A stretch of 64,000 nt of DNA from Enteractinococcus helveticum. GTDB taxonomy: Bacteria > Actinomycetota > Actinomycetes > Actinomycetales > Micrococcaceae. The translations under genes and the position numbers were made by a program. The notes under the pieces were generated by a model. The model had not been told where the DNA came from. It saw only the letters and a list, made by a program, of their open reading frames with translations, and did not search any database. Numbering within the stretch: the first letter of the stretch is position 1; each line of letters starts with the position of its first letter. Shown here piece after piece: positions 46,339 through 55,794 of this stretch. The stretch lies in contig NZ_LXEY01000014.1 of the NCBI RefSeq assembly GCF_001657475.1, positions 62,001 through 126,000 on the forward strand, read 5' to 3'.

Positions 46339-47769
46339 TCAACGTGTCGGTTCCACGACGTCAAGAATGGCTTTGAGCAAGCTGTTGCGTCGAATACGCG
46401 TATCGACCTCGCGGCGTGTCGCCCCGGACACGGCGACGACGCCGTCAGGCCGAATCAGTTGGATGCCGTGGTTGTCAGTATGCCAATACCAGGTGCCGGG
46501 CGACTGGTGTTTGCTGATGTTGCTGGCTGCGCGCTTGCCGGAGAGTTTGTCGCGGCCCAGGACCAGGGGTCCGTGCTGGTAGGCGATATTGAGTCCGGCC
46601 ATGGTTTGGCCCAGGATTTGTCGGGCGCCAGTGTGCGGCAACAGCGTGGGCGCGGCAGTGCCCAAGACGCGTCGGCCGGCGCGGCGGGAATCCGTGACCA
46701 GGGTGGTGATCCGTTGCACCCGAGCCACCATGCGTTCGATGACCGGACGGCGCTCGGCTTCGTAGCTGTCAAGCAGTCTCGCGGCTTGTTTGGGCTGCAA
46801 TTTGTTGGCCAGCGCGAGCTTCCAGATCAGGTTATGCGCATCGTGGACCCCAAAGTTCATGCCTTGTCCGCCGACGGGGCTGTGCACATGGGCGGCGTCG
46901 CCGGCGAGAAAAGCCCTGCCCGAGCGCAGCGGTGAAGCAATGCCGTAGGACGGCGAAAATCGCGAGGTCCATGCAATCTCGTGTGCACCAAAGTGAATAC
47001 GGGCACGTGAGGCAATGAGCCCATCCAGGAGTTCGGGGGTGATGGGTTCTGCCCAATCTTCAGATTGATACGGCAGATGCGCGACGATGCGCCATAATCC
47101 GTGTGTCGGTAATGGGATCAACAGCAGGAAACCTTCCGGGGCGAGGGAGACCTGGGCTTCGCGATCCGGTAGGTGGGCGGTGGTATAAGCATCCGCAAGA
47201 ATGAACGGTGCCTGGGATTCAGCACGTTTGAATTTGGACTCGATGTTCGCGCGCACCGTGCTGTGACCGCCGTCGGCACCCACAATCCACGACGCTGTGA
47301 TGGTCTGCGGTTGATCTTGTGTCGATACTGCCGCGGTCACCGACGAAGCTGACCGCTGCAGTCCGGTGAGCTCGGTACCCCATTCTACGGCGACTTGCTG
47401 GCGGGTCAGGGCCTTTTCTAACAGGTTTTCCACTTCGTATTGGGGGATGATCAGCCAGTGCGGGTATGCGGTATCACCCCAGTCGAGTTTGTCGAGCACG
47501 ATGCGACCGTGGACACCGAAGGAGCCGCGCAGGTTCAGAGCCTCGAGTTGGCTTGCGGCCGCGAGGACGTCGTCGGCGATGCCAAGCGACTCGAAGATTT
47601 CCATGGTGCGGGCATGGGTGACCAGCGCTTTTGAGTATCTGGCGCGCTCGAGCCGTTGATCGATAATTCTCACGCGCAGCCCCAATTGGGCGGCCGCAAG
47701 GGCTGCGGTCAGGCCCGTGGGTCCAGCACCCACGACCAGTACGTCAGGGGATTGGGTCGGGGCAGTCAT
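46339..47769 (-). CDS. FAD-dependent aromatic hydroxylase (PheA/TfdB/MhpA family), first copy
   Basis: The 476-residue flavoprotein monooxygenase has the dinucleotide motif VVGAGPTGLTAALAAAQLG (residues 11-29), the DG motif VGADGGHSTVR, and the GD motif FLAGDAAHVHSPVGGQGMNF. Enzymes of this class hydroxylate phenolic rings using NAD(P)H and oxygen. It is transcribed from just after a strong hairpin. Its ATG has no ribosome binding site, and TATACT lies 7 bases before it, so the mRNA may be leaderless. Confidence 0.92.
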   Translation of the reverse strand: MTAPTQSPDVLVVGAGPTGLTAALAAAQLGLRVRIIDQRLERARYSKALVTHARTMEIFESLGIADDVLAAASQLEALNLRGSFGVHGRIVLDKLDWGDTAYPHWLIIPQYEVENLLEKALTRQQVAVEWGTELTGLQRSASSVTAAVSTQDQPQTITASWIVGADGGHSTVRANIESKFKRAESQAPFILADAYTTAHLPDREAQVSLAPEGFLLLIPLPTHGLWRIVAHLPYQSEDWAEPITPELLDGLIASRARIHFGAHEIAWTSRFSPSYGIASPLRSGRAFLAGDAAHVHSPVGGQGMNFGVHDAHNLIWKLALANKLQPKQAARLLDSYEAERRPVIERMVARVQRITTLVTDSRRAGRRVLGTAAPTLLPHTGARQILGQTMAGLNIAYQHGPLVLGRDKLSGKRAASNISKHQSPGTWYWHTDNHGIQLIRPDGVVAVSGATRREVDTRIRRNSLLKAILDVVEPTR

Positions 47770-47773
47770 GATT

Positions 47774-47782
47774 AAAAGTATA
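47774..47782 (-). promoter_or_regulatory. Possible leaderless promoter -10 for the first FAD monooxygenase
   Basis: On the minus strand TATACT lies just 7 bases before the ATG at 47769, so transcription would begin at or next to the start codon. A weak -35 (TTACAT) lies 17 bases further upstream, inside the hairpin. Confidence 0.35.
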
Positions 47783-47820
47783 TGGGCGGGCCGAACGAAT
47801 GTAATCGTTCGGCCCGCCCA
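47783..47820 (-). terminator. Terminator after the CocE gene
   Basis: TGGGCGGGCCGAACGA at 47783-47798 pairs perfectly with TCGTTCGGCCCGCCCA at 47805-47820 around a 6-base loop. It ends the CocE gene on the minus strand and abuts the next promoter. Confidence 0.8.
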
Positions 47821-47834
47821 TCACCAGGCGTTGA

Positions 47835-49559
47835 CTAGTTGCTGGACTTTACAAATGGCAGGACCAACCGGGATGGGTGTTCGGCATCGCGGTAGATCTT
47901 GTGCGTCACCGGACGACCCACCGGCAGGTGGAACGCATCTGGTGGCAGCAGCGCATTGTGCTCGTCTTCCATGGGTTCGTTATTCGATAGTTCAACAACC
48001 AGTTTGTGGCCGGGTTTGAACGTATTGGCAAACGGATAGAGGCGCAGCACGTATTCATTGATCGTGCCGGGCTCGACCGGTACCTTGCGGGTGTGTGGGT
48101 GATACGGGTTGCCCTCGGTGGTGCGTTCTTCATCGAGTTCACGCTGGGAGGCTTTCAAAAAGCCGGTGGTGATGAGCTGGCGGGAACCGTTTGGTGCGGC
48201 ATCCCAGAGACGCATGATGAAGTTGGTGTCATCCTGGTCGATTTCTGCGAAGATGTGCGCAGCCCCGGTGCCCATCATTTCGGTGTCTTCGGCAAATGGT
48301 GCGGTTTCCCACCGGATGTTGTGCACGGTATCGGTGACGGTCAGCGGTGCTTGGAAGAAACCATCCGGAGCCGCATGCTCTGAACCCATTAGTTCTGGTT
48401 CTTCCGACAACTTGTGCCGCGGACGCAAATACAGTGGACGGTATTCGGTGTCCTTGGTCGGGTACTGATTGCCGGTGGAAGTTTCGTGGCTACCTTCAAC
48501 GTGGACGGTGACCGCAGGTTCGTCCATGACGCCGTTGTCGATGCCCTTGATCCAGTAGTCATACCACCGGAACATCTTGTCGTGTTCTTCAATCCAGGGA
48601 CGCGACTGCATCGGCGGGGAAGGACCAATGTCGAGTTTCTTTGGTCCTTTGAGTTTGTTGTACAACTCGATGGTGCCGTCGATGGTCCATCCGCGGCCGT
48701 TGTCGATCTGCAACCAGACCGGGATATCGATGTTGTCGGCCAGGTTGATCGGGTTGCGCTCTTCGTACCATTCGCCGTCGAGATCGTTCATGATGATGTC
48801 GAACCAGGCTTCGTGGTGTTTTGGATAGTTCAGCGTGTGGACCATGTTTGGCCAGGCGGCAATATCCGGATCTTTCAGCCGCTCTGCGACGAGCTCTTTC
48901 AGCTCGGCTTCCGAGTATTCTTCCAGCATGCGGGACTTGATGCGGTCGGTGAATGCCCAACCGGAGTCACCACCGCGGCCTTCACGAGCAGCTCGCGGCA
49001 TGAGCCACATGATGCCGCCGTGATAGGTGGTTTCATAGAAGTCATAATGGCCACCGGAAACAAAGATTGCTTTCAGGCTTGGTGGGCGCTCTGCTGCTGC
49101 CAGCACTGACATGGACCCGAAGTAGGAGATGCCGACCATGCCCACATTGCCGTCACACCATGGTTGAGCAGCGACCCATTCGATGAAATCGTAGGCGTCT
49201 TGGCCCAGGGAGACGCCACCGGCGTTATAGTTGCCGATGTGTTCACCTTCGGAATCACCCGAACCGCGAATGTCCCCAACAACATGGACGTAGTCTTCTT
49301 GGACGATCTTGGCGATGTCGCCGGCTTCGATACAGCCATCCCACATTGGCGAGGGGCGACGTTGCGGCGGCATCGTCAAAGCCATGGCTTGCAGCTCTTT
49401 GCCGTAGGGGCTCAGGGCCACAAGCGCCGGACGCGGTTTGTCGTCCATGCCGCGGTAGGTGTCGGCTGCAAGTTTGACGCCGTCGCGCATCGGGACCTGC
49501 AAGTCCTTTTCGATTCTGATTTGTTGACTGCCTGCTGTCCAGGTAGTGGTATGCGACAT
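47835..49559 (-). CDS. CocE/NonD-family hydrolase
   Basis: The 574-residue enzyme has the X-Pro dipeptidyl-peptidase/cocaine-esterase fold. The nucleophile elbow is GISYFGSM (about residue 145), after VHVVGDIRGSGDSEGE. The acid lies in the NIDIPVWLQIDNGRG region, and the C-terminal jelly-roll has VPVEPGTINEYVLRLYP. CocE members hydrolyse esters and amides. An ester-linked aromatic substrate is plausible in this island. The ATG at 49559 follows AAGGAG. It is divergent from the MBL-fold gene. Confidence 0.9.
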   Translation of the reverse strand: MSHTTTWTAGSQQIRIEKDLQVPMRDGVKLAADTYRGMDDKPRPALVALSPYGKELQAMALTMPPQRRPSPMWDGCIEAGDIAKIVQEDYVHVVGDIRGSGDSEGEHIGNYNAGGVSLGQDAYDFIEWVAAQPWCDGNVGMVGISYFGSMSVLAAAERPPSLKAIFVSGGHYDFYETTYHGGIMWLMPRAAREGRGGDSGWAFTDRIKSRMLEEYSEAELKELVAERLKDPDIAAWPNMVHTLNYPKHHEAWFDIIMNDLDGEWYEERNPINLADNIDIPVWLQIDNGRGWTIDGTIELYNKLKGPKKLDIGPSPPMQSRPWIEEHDKMFRWYDYWIKGIDNGVMDEPAVTVHVEGSHETSTGNQYPTKDTEYRPLYLRPRHKLSEEPELMGSEHAAPDGFFQAPLTVTDTVHNIRWETAPFAEDTEMMGTGAAHIFAEIDQDDTNFIMRLWDAAPNGSRQLITTGFLKASQRELDEERTTEGNPYHPHTRKVPVEPGTINEYVLRLYPFANTFKPGHKLVVELSNNEPMEDEHNALLPPDAFHLPVGRPVTHKIYRDAEHPSRLVLPFVKSSN

Positions 49560-49621
49560 CAGATCATCTCCTTAATGTCGAGGTCCCGAGGGCTCGGGTA
49601 TGTACACCTTGTGATCAACAA

Positions 49622-49641
49622 CATATTATTATAATAAAGGT
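49622..49641. promoter_or_regulatory. Copy C of the shared island element
   Basis: On the minus strand it reads CCTTTATTATAATAATATG and resembles the ACTTTRGTAT-nnA element found in four other promoter regions of the island. It is the most divergent copy. It lies between the divergent CocE and MBL genes. Confidence 0.35.
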
Positions 49642-49692
49642 GCTCCGGCAAGGACGTGAGTGCTAATTCAACTAATTGAGTAAGGAGTAGGC

Positions 49693-50634
49693 ATGAGCGA
49701 TACTACCTCGCCAGTCGCAATTCATCCCCTCGTTTCCCCGTGGGGGCGCTTTGGGCTCTACAGTTTCTTCATTGATGCACCAGAGCCAGCCATCGTGGAT
49801 ACGGGTGTGACCGGTTCGCCAACCGATGGCATGAAGCCGGAGCTGGAAAAACTCGGCAAGAACATTGAAGATGTTCGCTGGATTTTGTTGACCCACGGTC
49901 ACATCGATCACCTCGGGGGAGCCTACGAACTGTGGGAGATGACCGGGCGTCAGGCCAAGGTCGTGATTCACGAAGCCGATGCACCATATTTGCGTTCGCG
50001 TCAGCACCATGTCGACCAGTACTTCGCCGCCCGCGACAGCTATATTGACAATCCCAACGCCCGCCAAGAACAAGAATCCAACGCCCAGGCTGCGATCTCC
50101 GGTGAAATGGAACCAGACGTCATTGTTCACGGTGGAGAGACGCTAGACCTTGGGGGAGTGCAAGTAAAGGTGCACCACATTCCGGGGCATACCGCCGGTT
50201 CCGTCGCCTATGAAGTGCTCGGTCAAGGGTCCGTGTTTGTCGGCGACTCTGTCCAGGTGCATGGCGCCGCCAATGGGTTCCCAGGTTTTGAGGACCCCGA
50301 CACATACCGCGCCTCGCTGGAATACCTCGTCGACGAGGTCAAACCCACCAACCTGTATCTGGGCCACCCGTACCGCACCACAGCTGGCGAACCCTATGGG
50401 GTGGAGTTGAATGCCGAAGAAACCCAGGCTGCGCTGAATGAATCTTTGGAGATCGAAGCCCGGGTACGCGCTGCGGCACAACAAGCCGTGGATGCCGGCC
50501 TTAGCGACACCGGCACCGTGTACTCGCCGTTTGATCATGTCGCTCAGACCATTGGTTATACGGGGGACCCGACCCGCGAGCCAGCACCATTTTTCACCTC
50601 GTTGCACGGCTACCGGACTATCTTCGAGCACTAA
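49693..50634 (+). CDS. MBL-fold metallo-hydrolase
   Basis: The 313-residue product has the metal-binding motif THGHIDHLGG (about residues 59-68), later His in HIPGHTAGSV, Asp in VFVGDSVQ, and a final His in YLGHPYRTT. All usual ligands of the two-metal glyoxalase/lactonase-type MBL site are in place. It probably hydrolyses an ester, thioester or lactone made in the island. The ATG has AAGGAG just upstream. It is followed 78 bases later by the large FAD monooxygenase on the same strand. Confidence 0.9.
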   Translation: MSDTTSPVAIHPLVSPWGRFGLYSFFIDAPEPAIVDTGVTGSPTDGMKPELEKLGKNIEDVRWILLTHGHIDHLGGAYELWEMTGRQAKVVIHEADAPYLRSRQHHVDQYFAARDSYIDNPNARQEQESNAQAAISGEMEPDVIVHGGETLDLGGVQVKVHHIPGHTAGSVAYEVLGQGSVFVGDSVQVHGAANGFPGFEDPDTYRASLEYLVDEVKPTNLYLGHPYRTTAGEPYGVELNAEETQAALNESLEIEARVRAAAQQAVDAGLSDTGTVYSPFDHVAQTIGYTGDPTREPAPFFTSLHGYRTIFEH

Positions 50635-50650
50635 CACCTCGGTGCGCGGA

Positions 50651-50678
50651 TTGACCAACGACGGTGCGCAAATAGACT
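50651..50678 (+). promoter_or_regulatory. Sigma70-like promoter of the large FAD monooxygenase
   Basis: TTGACC at 50651-50656 and TAGACT at 50673-50678 are 16 bases apart and lie 35 bases before the ATG at 50713. Confidence 0.4.
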
Positions 50679-50712
50679 AACCGGCAAATGTGCGCCATGT
50701 CACGATAAGAGT

Positions 50713-52554
50713 ATGAAAAAAGACAATCTCACCCGTGAATCCTGGTCGTCCGCCACCCAACATATCGAAGGTCAAGCAGCCCACCATGACGTCATCGTCA
50801 TCGGCTCCGGCCCAACCGGTGTCAGCACCGCGCTCATGCTCGCACGGCACGGCATCCAGGTCACCGTGATTACTCGCGAGACCTGGGTTGCCGATTCGCC
50901 CCGCGCCCACATCACCAACCAACGCACCATGGAGGTGCTGCGTGCCATCGGTGTGGAAGACCAGGTCAAGCAAAAAGCCGCTCCCCGTGAATACATGGCT
51001 TCCCAAGTTGTGGCCACCGCCTTCAACGGTCCGGAACTTGGGCGCGCCTGGTCGTGGGGCAATAACCCTGCGCGGCAAGGCGAATACCTCACCGCCAGCC
51101 CGATGCAGGGCTGTGACATCCCGCAGGATCGCCTGGAACCCATCCTGTTAGGTGAAGCGGCACGGTTGGGCGCTCGCATTCGGTTCCAGACGTCATTTGT
51201 CAGCCTCGATCAAGACGACGACGGCGTGGACGTTCACGTTGTCGACGGACTCACCGGCAAAGCTGAGACCCTGCGCGCACAATACGTGGTGGCCGCTGAC
51301 GGCGGCCGCAGCCCGGTGGCTAAAGCTGTTGGTGCCACCTTTGAGGGCGAATCCGGGCTCGCCGATGCGTTTAACATCAGCTTCACCGCCGATCTGACCC
51401 ACTTGGTCGCCCACCGCCCAGGGTCCCTGTATGAAATTATTCAAAACCGTCCAGAGGGCCCAACTCGTGCGATGATTCGCATGGTGCATCCGTGGACCGA
51501 GTGGTCCGCTTCGCTGGTCTATCTGGGCAAGAACCAACAAAGCCTCACCCCGGAGACCGCAAAGGCCGAACTGCAACGGGCCATCGGTGATGATTCCGTC
51601 GAAATTACGATCAAGGGGCTGTTTCCATGGCGGATTAACCGCCTGGTTGCCGAACGCTATGACTATGACCGGGTATTCTTGGCCGGGGATGCGGCACACC
51701 GTCATCCGCCAACCAATGGGCTAGGAGCCAATACCTGCATCCAAGATGCATTCAACATTGCCTGGAAGCTGGCATACGTGCTGAAAGGCTATGCGGGACC
51801 CGGCCTGTTGAAGTCCTATAGCACAGAGCGACAGCCGGTCGGTTCCCAGGTCGTCAACCGTGCAGTGGATTCCTGGAAGCTTGGTACTGGTTTAATTCCA
51901 GCTCTTGGGTTAATACCAACGAATTCCTATGAACAACGCGAAGCCGATTTTGCCCAGCTTGCTGAAGACTCCGAAGCCGGTCAACAGCGCCGCGCGCACC
52001 TGCGGACGGTCCTGGATGAGGAATCCTACATTTTCGAAGCCCACGGCGTGGAAATGAATCAGGTCTATACTTCTGATGCCGTCATCGACGACGGAACAGA
52101 ACTGGTCTACCAGCGCGATCCGCAACTGTATATCCAACCGACTTCGCATCCGGGGGCCCGCATCCCACACGCCTGGATTGGTGACGCGACCAAGACCGTC
52201 TCCACGCTGGATCTGGTAGGACAGGAGCGCTTCACACTGTTGGTACGTGATCGTGGCCAGGAGTGGATCGATGCCGCCGCGGTAGTATCTACCAAGCTGG
52301 GCATTCAGATCGCAACCGTGAAAATTGGTCACGCCGGGGACGTGCAGGATCTCTATGGGGATTTCGGTCGCCGTAGTGACATTCACGAAGATGGTTGCTT
52401 GTTGGTTCGTCCAGATCAACACATCGCGATGCGGGTTCAACAGCTAGCAGATGACCCTGTCAACGTGCTCTATCAGGCCATGCTGACAGTGCTGGACCGT
52501 GAGAATGCGCAGTTAGATGATGAGGTTGTCTTGACGCCATTGGCTGGGCGTTAG
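50713..52554 (+). CDS. FAD-dependent aromatic hydroxylase (PheA/TfdB family), large form
   Basis: The 613-residue enzyme carries VIGSGPTGVSTALMLARHG, the DG motif VAADGGRSPVAKAVG, and the GD motif FLAGDAAHRHPPTNGLGANTC. A C-terminal thioredoxin-like domain ends in LLVRPDQHIAMR, as in phenol and chlorophenol 2-monooxygenases (TfdB, PheA, PHBH-like). It should hydroxylate a phenol with NAD(P)H and oxygen. Its 3' end overlaps the convergent AraC gene by 42 bases. A TTGACC/TAGACT promoter sits in the gap before it. Confidence 0.93.
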   Translation: MKKDNLTRESWSSATQHIEGQAAHHDVIVIGSGPTGVSTALMLARHGIQVTVITRETWVADSPRAHITNQRTMEVLRAIGVEDQVKQKAAPREYMASQVVATAFNGPELGRAWSWGNNPARQGEYLTASPMQGCDIPQDRLEPILLGEAARLGARIRFQTSFVSLDQDDDGVDVHVVDGLTGKAETLRAQYVVAADGGRSPVAKAVGATFEGESGLADAFNISFTADLTHLVAHRPGSLYEIIQNRPEGPTRAMIRMVHPWTEWSASLVYLGKNQQSLTPETAKAELQRAIGDDSVEITIKGLFPWRINRLVAERYDYDRVFLAGDAAHRHPPTNGLGANTCIQDAFNIAWKLAYVLKGYAGPGLLKSYSTERQPVGSQVVNRAVDSWKLGTGLIPALGLIPTNSYEQREADFAQLAEDSEAGQQRRAHLRTVLDEESYIFEAHGVEMNQVYTSDAVIDDGTELVYQRDPQLYIQPTSHPGARIPHAWIGDATKTVSTLDLVGQERFTLLVRDRGQEWIDAAAVVSTKLGIQIATVKIGHAGDVQDLYGDFGRRSDIHEDGCLLVRPDQHIAMRVQQLADDPVNVLYQAMLTVLDRENAQLDDEVVLTPLAGR

Positions 52555-53481
52555 ACCAAATTGTGCTTTGAAGACCCGGCTGAAGTGCGAATGATCACTG
52601 AACCCGTGGGCATAGGCAATATCGAAGATATCCGCGTGTGCCCACGCCGGGTCGACGAGCGCATTACGGATCGTCTCGAGCCGTCGCCGTCGGATCCATT
52701 CGGAAACCGAGAGTTGTTGGCCTTGAAATAAGGATTGGATATAACGCGGCGACATGCCAAGTGCTTCAGCGATGTGCGCTACTCGCAAGTCAGTGTGCAA
52801 ATGGCTTTCGATATAGTCCATGACCCGACGCAACGCTGGTTGGCCGAGGGCAGGGTCCTGAGCGCTTTCTACTTGGTCAAGGGCCGTGGTCAACATGGTC
52901 GCAAACATGCTGGCGACATCGTTGAGTATTCGGGGTCCTGTAGATCCGGACAATAGCTGGTCGTCGGTGAGAACGCGCCGAGCCATATCGACCGTGAGCT
53001 GAGCATACCCGGAGGTTGCATCAAAGGGCTGTCCGATGAGTGGCCGAAGCACGGTTGGGGCCAGTGGCATCGACGCGGCGGTGGAACGCAACATCATCAG
53101 GGTCATGGGCTCGGTGAATTCCCAGCGATATGGCACTTTGGGGTTGCCATAACTGACGCTACCCGGGCCTAATTCGATGGGGTCCTCCCGATCACCAGCA
53201 TGCAGCAGGCTGTGGCCTTCCAATTGAATAACGATGATATGAGCGGTCTGGGCCGTCTGTGCAATGTGATCGGCGGTGCGGTGGACCTGTAGGCCCGGGC
53301 GTTCCACCTGCAGCAGATCAAGGCCAAGGCTATCGTTTTGGCCGCGGAGTAATTGGGCATCCGAACGGATCCATTGCCCGGCGGCGACGGTGCCTTCGGG
53401 GCCGGCAAAGTGGCCCCAATGCAGCAGCGCAGGCCCCAAGAGCGGAGCCTGCGCTGTCAGACGTGTTGGTCGAGTCTTCAC
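52513..53481 (-). CDS. AraC-family regulator of the monooxygenase genes
   Basis: The 322-residue protein has a sensor domain of the AraC-binding-like type (GSVSYGNPKVPYRWEF near residue 105). The C-terminal AraC DNA-binding domain has helix-turn-helix copies around VAHIAEALGMSPRYIQSLFQ and IAYAHGFSDHSHFSRVFKA. It follows the smaller FAD monooxygenase gene by 23 bases, probably in one operon. The start is GTG at 53481. Its 3' end runs 42 bases into the other strand's gene. Confidence 0.92.
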   Translation of the reverse strand: MKTRPTRLTAQAPLLGPALLHWGHFAGPEGTVAAGQWIRSDAQLLRGQNDSLGLDLLQVERPGLQVHRTADHIAQTAQTAHIIVIQLEGHSLLHAGDREDPIELGPGSVSYGNPKVPYRWEFTEPMTLMMLRSTAASMPLAPTVLRPLIGQPFDATSGYAQLTVDMARRVLTDDQLLSGSTGPRILNDVASMFATMLTTALDQVESAQDPALGQPALRRVMDYIESHLHTDLRVAHIAEALGMSPRYIQSLFQGQQLSVSEWIRRRRLETIRNALVDPAWAHADIFDIAYAHGFSDHSHFSRVFKAQFGLTPSQWRQDNLII

Positions 53482-53504
53482 GACATCACCATGGGGTTAC
53501 GGAC

Positions 53505-54617
53505 TTATTTGTCCTGGCCCGGGAATGCAGACTCAACGCTGTGGGCAGCCCAACCCTGACGCGAGATTTTCTGCAGGTGGTCGGTGATGGGTTTACGCTC
53601 TGCTTGGTACGCTGCCAGAGCTTCGGCGACTGTCGCTTCGTTGGCGAAAGCATCGGCCAGACCACCGGCGTCTTGGATAGCAGAGTTTGCGCCCTGACCC
53701 TGATGGTGAAGCATGGCGTGGGCGGAGTCGCCCAGCAGTGCGACACAGTCGGAGTGCCAAGTGTCGACCGGGTCGATATCAAAGACTGCGCGCGAGGTGA
53801 CCTTGGTGATGTCCAGGTTCTTGGCAATCTCTACGATGCGCTCTTCGAAGCCTTCAATCGTTGCGACAATGTCGTCGATGGTGACATCTGGAGCCCAGGA
53901 AGCGTCATCAGATTTGGCGGTGATGTCATAGGACAGTTCGTTGCGGGTGCGCAGTGGCAGGTTGTAAGCAACTGTGCCGTCGTCGCCCATGTAGAACCGT
54001 GGATTGTTGTCTGGCGCTAGACCCAGCGAGTCATCCATGGAGATCACGGCGCGGTAAGCGTGCTCGCCGGAGAACACTGGTTCGGCGTCGGTGAACAGCT
54101 GCTTGCGCACGGTCGAACGAATACCGTCAGCACCGATGACGACATCAGCGGTCACGACGTTGCCGTTTTCGAACGTTAGTTCGGCTTCGTTGCCCTTGTC
54201 TTCAATCTTTACGAGCTTATGGTCGATGTGGACCATGCCCTCTGGCAGGGTCGACAGCAGCGCGTCAATGAAGTCACCGCGGTGGATCAGGTGGCAGTGG
54301 GTTTTGACTTCGTAGTCGTTCAGGCCGGGCCAGGGTTCCTGGGCGATGACGGTTTTGCCATCGGCGCTGAGGATGTTCAGCTGATCCGAAGGAGTCGAGA
54401 CCGCAGCGATCGTATCGAAAATGCCCCACTGGCGGAACAGATCCATCGAAGCTGGACGCAGGCCGATACCCGCTCCGATCTGAGTCAGTTTTGTGGCCTG
54501 TTCGTACACGTGAACATTTTCGGCACCGATGTTCTGCAAGGCTTTTGCAGCGGCTGCACCGCCGTAGCCGCCACCGACGATGGCGATGCGCAAATCTTTG
54601 AGTTCAGACGGTTTCAT
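53505..54617 (-). CDS. FAD-dependent monooxygenase, salicylate/6-hydroxynicotinate hydroxylase type
   Basis: The 370-residue enzyme is shorter than the other two hydroxylases. It begins with VGGGYGGAAAAKALQNIGAE, has DVVIGADGIRSTVRKQL (DG motif) and VALLGDSAHAMLHHQGQGAN (GD motif), and ends in the QKISRQGW family tail. Relatives hydroxylate, often with decarboxylation, salicylate or hydroxynicotinate. The start is ATG 54617, with AAAGAGAA upstream. A copy of the shared element lies 120 bases upstream. The AraC gene follows it. Confidence 0.92.
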   Translation of the reverse strand: MKPSELKDLRIAIVGGGYGGAAAAKALQNIGAENVHVYEQATKLTQIGAGIGLRPASMDLFRQWGIFDTIAAVSTPSDQLNILSADGKTVIAQEPWPGLNDYEVKTHCHLIHRGDFIDALLSTLPEGMVHIDHKLVKIEDKGNEAELTFENGNVVTADVVIGADGIRSTVRKQLFTDAEPVFSGEHAYRAVISMDDSLGLAPDNNPRFYMGDDGTVAYNLPLRTRNELSYDITAKSDDASWAPDVTIDDIVATIEGFEERIVEIAKNLDITKVTSRAVFDIDPVDTWHSDCVALLGDSAHAMLHHQGQGANSAIQDAGGLADAFANEATVAEALAAYQAERKPITDHLQKISRQGWAAHSVESAFPGQDK

Positions 54618-54736
54618 GTTGATTCTCTTTCGGTTTGAATCCTCCGACGGAGACTGGTGCTGCCGACGGCTTGCAATATGCGGGAGTGAGGTCGATAACC
54701 TGCGCGCATGACGCGGGTCTCAATTCCCTTGTTTTG

Positions 54737-54755
54737 TATATTGTAATACTAAAGT
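54737..54755. promoter_or_regulatory. Copy B of the shared island element
   Basis: On the minus strand it reads ACTTTAGTATTACAATATA. It lies 120 bases upstream of the salicylate-hydroxylase-type gene. The first ten bases match the core seen in the other promoters with a purine change. Confidence 0.45.
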
Positions 54756-54774
54756 GGTAATTTGTGGAGTCCTG

Positions 54775-54812
54775 CATCACAATGGCGGGGTACAAGCCCC
54801 GCCATTGTGATG
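54775..54812 (-). terminator. Terminator after the HSL-family esterase
   Basis: CATCACAATGGCGGGG at 54775-54790 pairs perfectly with CCCCGCCATTGTGATG at 54797-54812 around a 6-base loop. It lies 10 bases past the esterase stop, on the minus strand. Confidence 0.85.
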
Positions 54813-54821
54813 TGAAAACGG

Positions 54822-55745
54822 CTAATTATTGAGGAACTTCCCGACCGTTTCGTAGGCTTGACGCATCTCCGGAATCCACGCGAAGTTCTGCATAAAGCCG
54901 TGATTGGCGCCGTCCCACCGGATCACTGTGGTCTCCACGCCGGCTTCCTGAAGACGAGCACCATAGGCTTCACCTTCATCCCGCAGCGGATCGTACTGTG
55001 CTGTGATGATTAGCGCCTTTGGCAACCCCGTGAGATCTTGGCGCTTGATGGGGGAAACCAGTGGGTCTGCTGGATCCGCCCCCGAATCCAGGTAGAACTG
55101 GTTGTGGGGCAGAAGTCCTTCGGTCTCAAGTCCGTAGCCGGTGGCGTTTTCGACCAGCGACGCATAACGCTGTGCATCGAAGTCCAAGTCCACCGATGGG
55201 TACATCAACACCTGGTGGGTGATGGCATCGAAGCCATCATCGTGGGCCATTGCGGTCACAGCAGCAACAAAGTTTGCGCCAGAACTATCCCCGGCAAGTG
55301 CTAGCTGCTGTTGATTCCAGTTCAGCGCCTCACCGTTGTCCTCCACCCAACGAACCACCGCATAGCAGTCGGTCAATCCAGCTGGATAGGCATGTTCTGG
55401 AGCGCGACGGTACCCGACAGAGACAACCTTGTAGTTCGACTGCTCTGCTAACAGACGGGCTACCTGGTCATGGGTGTCCAGTGAGCCGGAGAAGAACGCG
55501 CCACCGTGGAAATACACCAGCACTCCATAAGTGTCCTGGGCGGTTGGCGTATAGATCCGCACCGGTACTTCGCCTTGGTCTGTGGCGACGGTCTCGTCGC
55601 GCACCTCGGCTAGCTGCGGGGTGCGGTCTTCTACTGCTGGCACCCGGCCTTCCTCACCACTACGCCAGGCGTCTTTGTCGACGCCGGAGTGGTCGCTTGG
55701 GGGCAGGGTCGCAATGAATGCGGCAATATCAGGGTGAAGTGCCAT
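54822..55745 (-). CDS. HSL-family (family IV) alpha/beta hydrolase/esterase
   Basis: The start is ATG 55745 with GAAAGGA before it. The longer frame to 55853 has no ribosome binding site and overlaps the upstream gene. The 307-residue enzyme has the oxyanion motif HGGAFF (about residue 77), the nucleophile elbow GDSSGA (about 144-149), the acid near YDPLRDEGEAYGARL and the His in ANHGFMQN. It should cleave a small ester. It is the third gene of the operon that begins with the two phosphotriesterase-family genes. Confidence 0.92.
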   Translation of the reverse strand: MALHPDIAAFIATLPPSDHSGVDKDAWRSGEEGRVPAVEDRTPQLAEVRDETVATDQGEVPVRIYTPTAQDTYGVLVYFHGGAFFSGSLDTHDQVARLLAEQSNYKVVSVGYRRAPEHAYPAGLTDCYAVVRWVEDNGEALNWNQQQLALAGDSSGANFVAAVTAMAHDDGFDAITHQVLMYPSVDLDFDAQRYASLVENATGYGLETEGLLPHNQFYLDSGADPADPLVSPIKRQDLTGLPKALIITAQYDPLRDEGEAYGARLQEAGVETTVIRWDGANHGFMQNFAWIPEMRQAYETVGKFLNN

Positions 55746-55794
55746 AGGCGTAATCCTTTCACGATGGCTACGTCGGGCGGGGCTGATCCTCAGC

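Noticed and set aside
48414-49109. A 231-codon plus-strand frame inside the CocE gene
   Set aside because: It is antisense to a gene with a clear catalytic motif and has no homology I recognise.
52513-52554. An error in one of two overlapping gene ends
   Set aside because: The 42-base convergent overlap between the large hydroxylase and the AraC gene is in range for compact genomes, and both C-termini look plausible.
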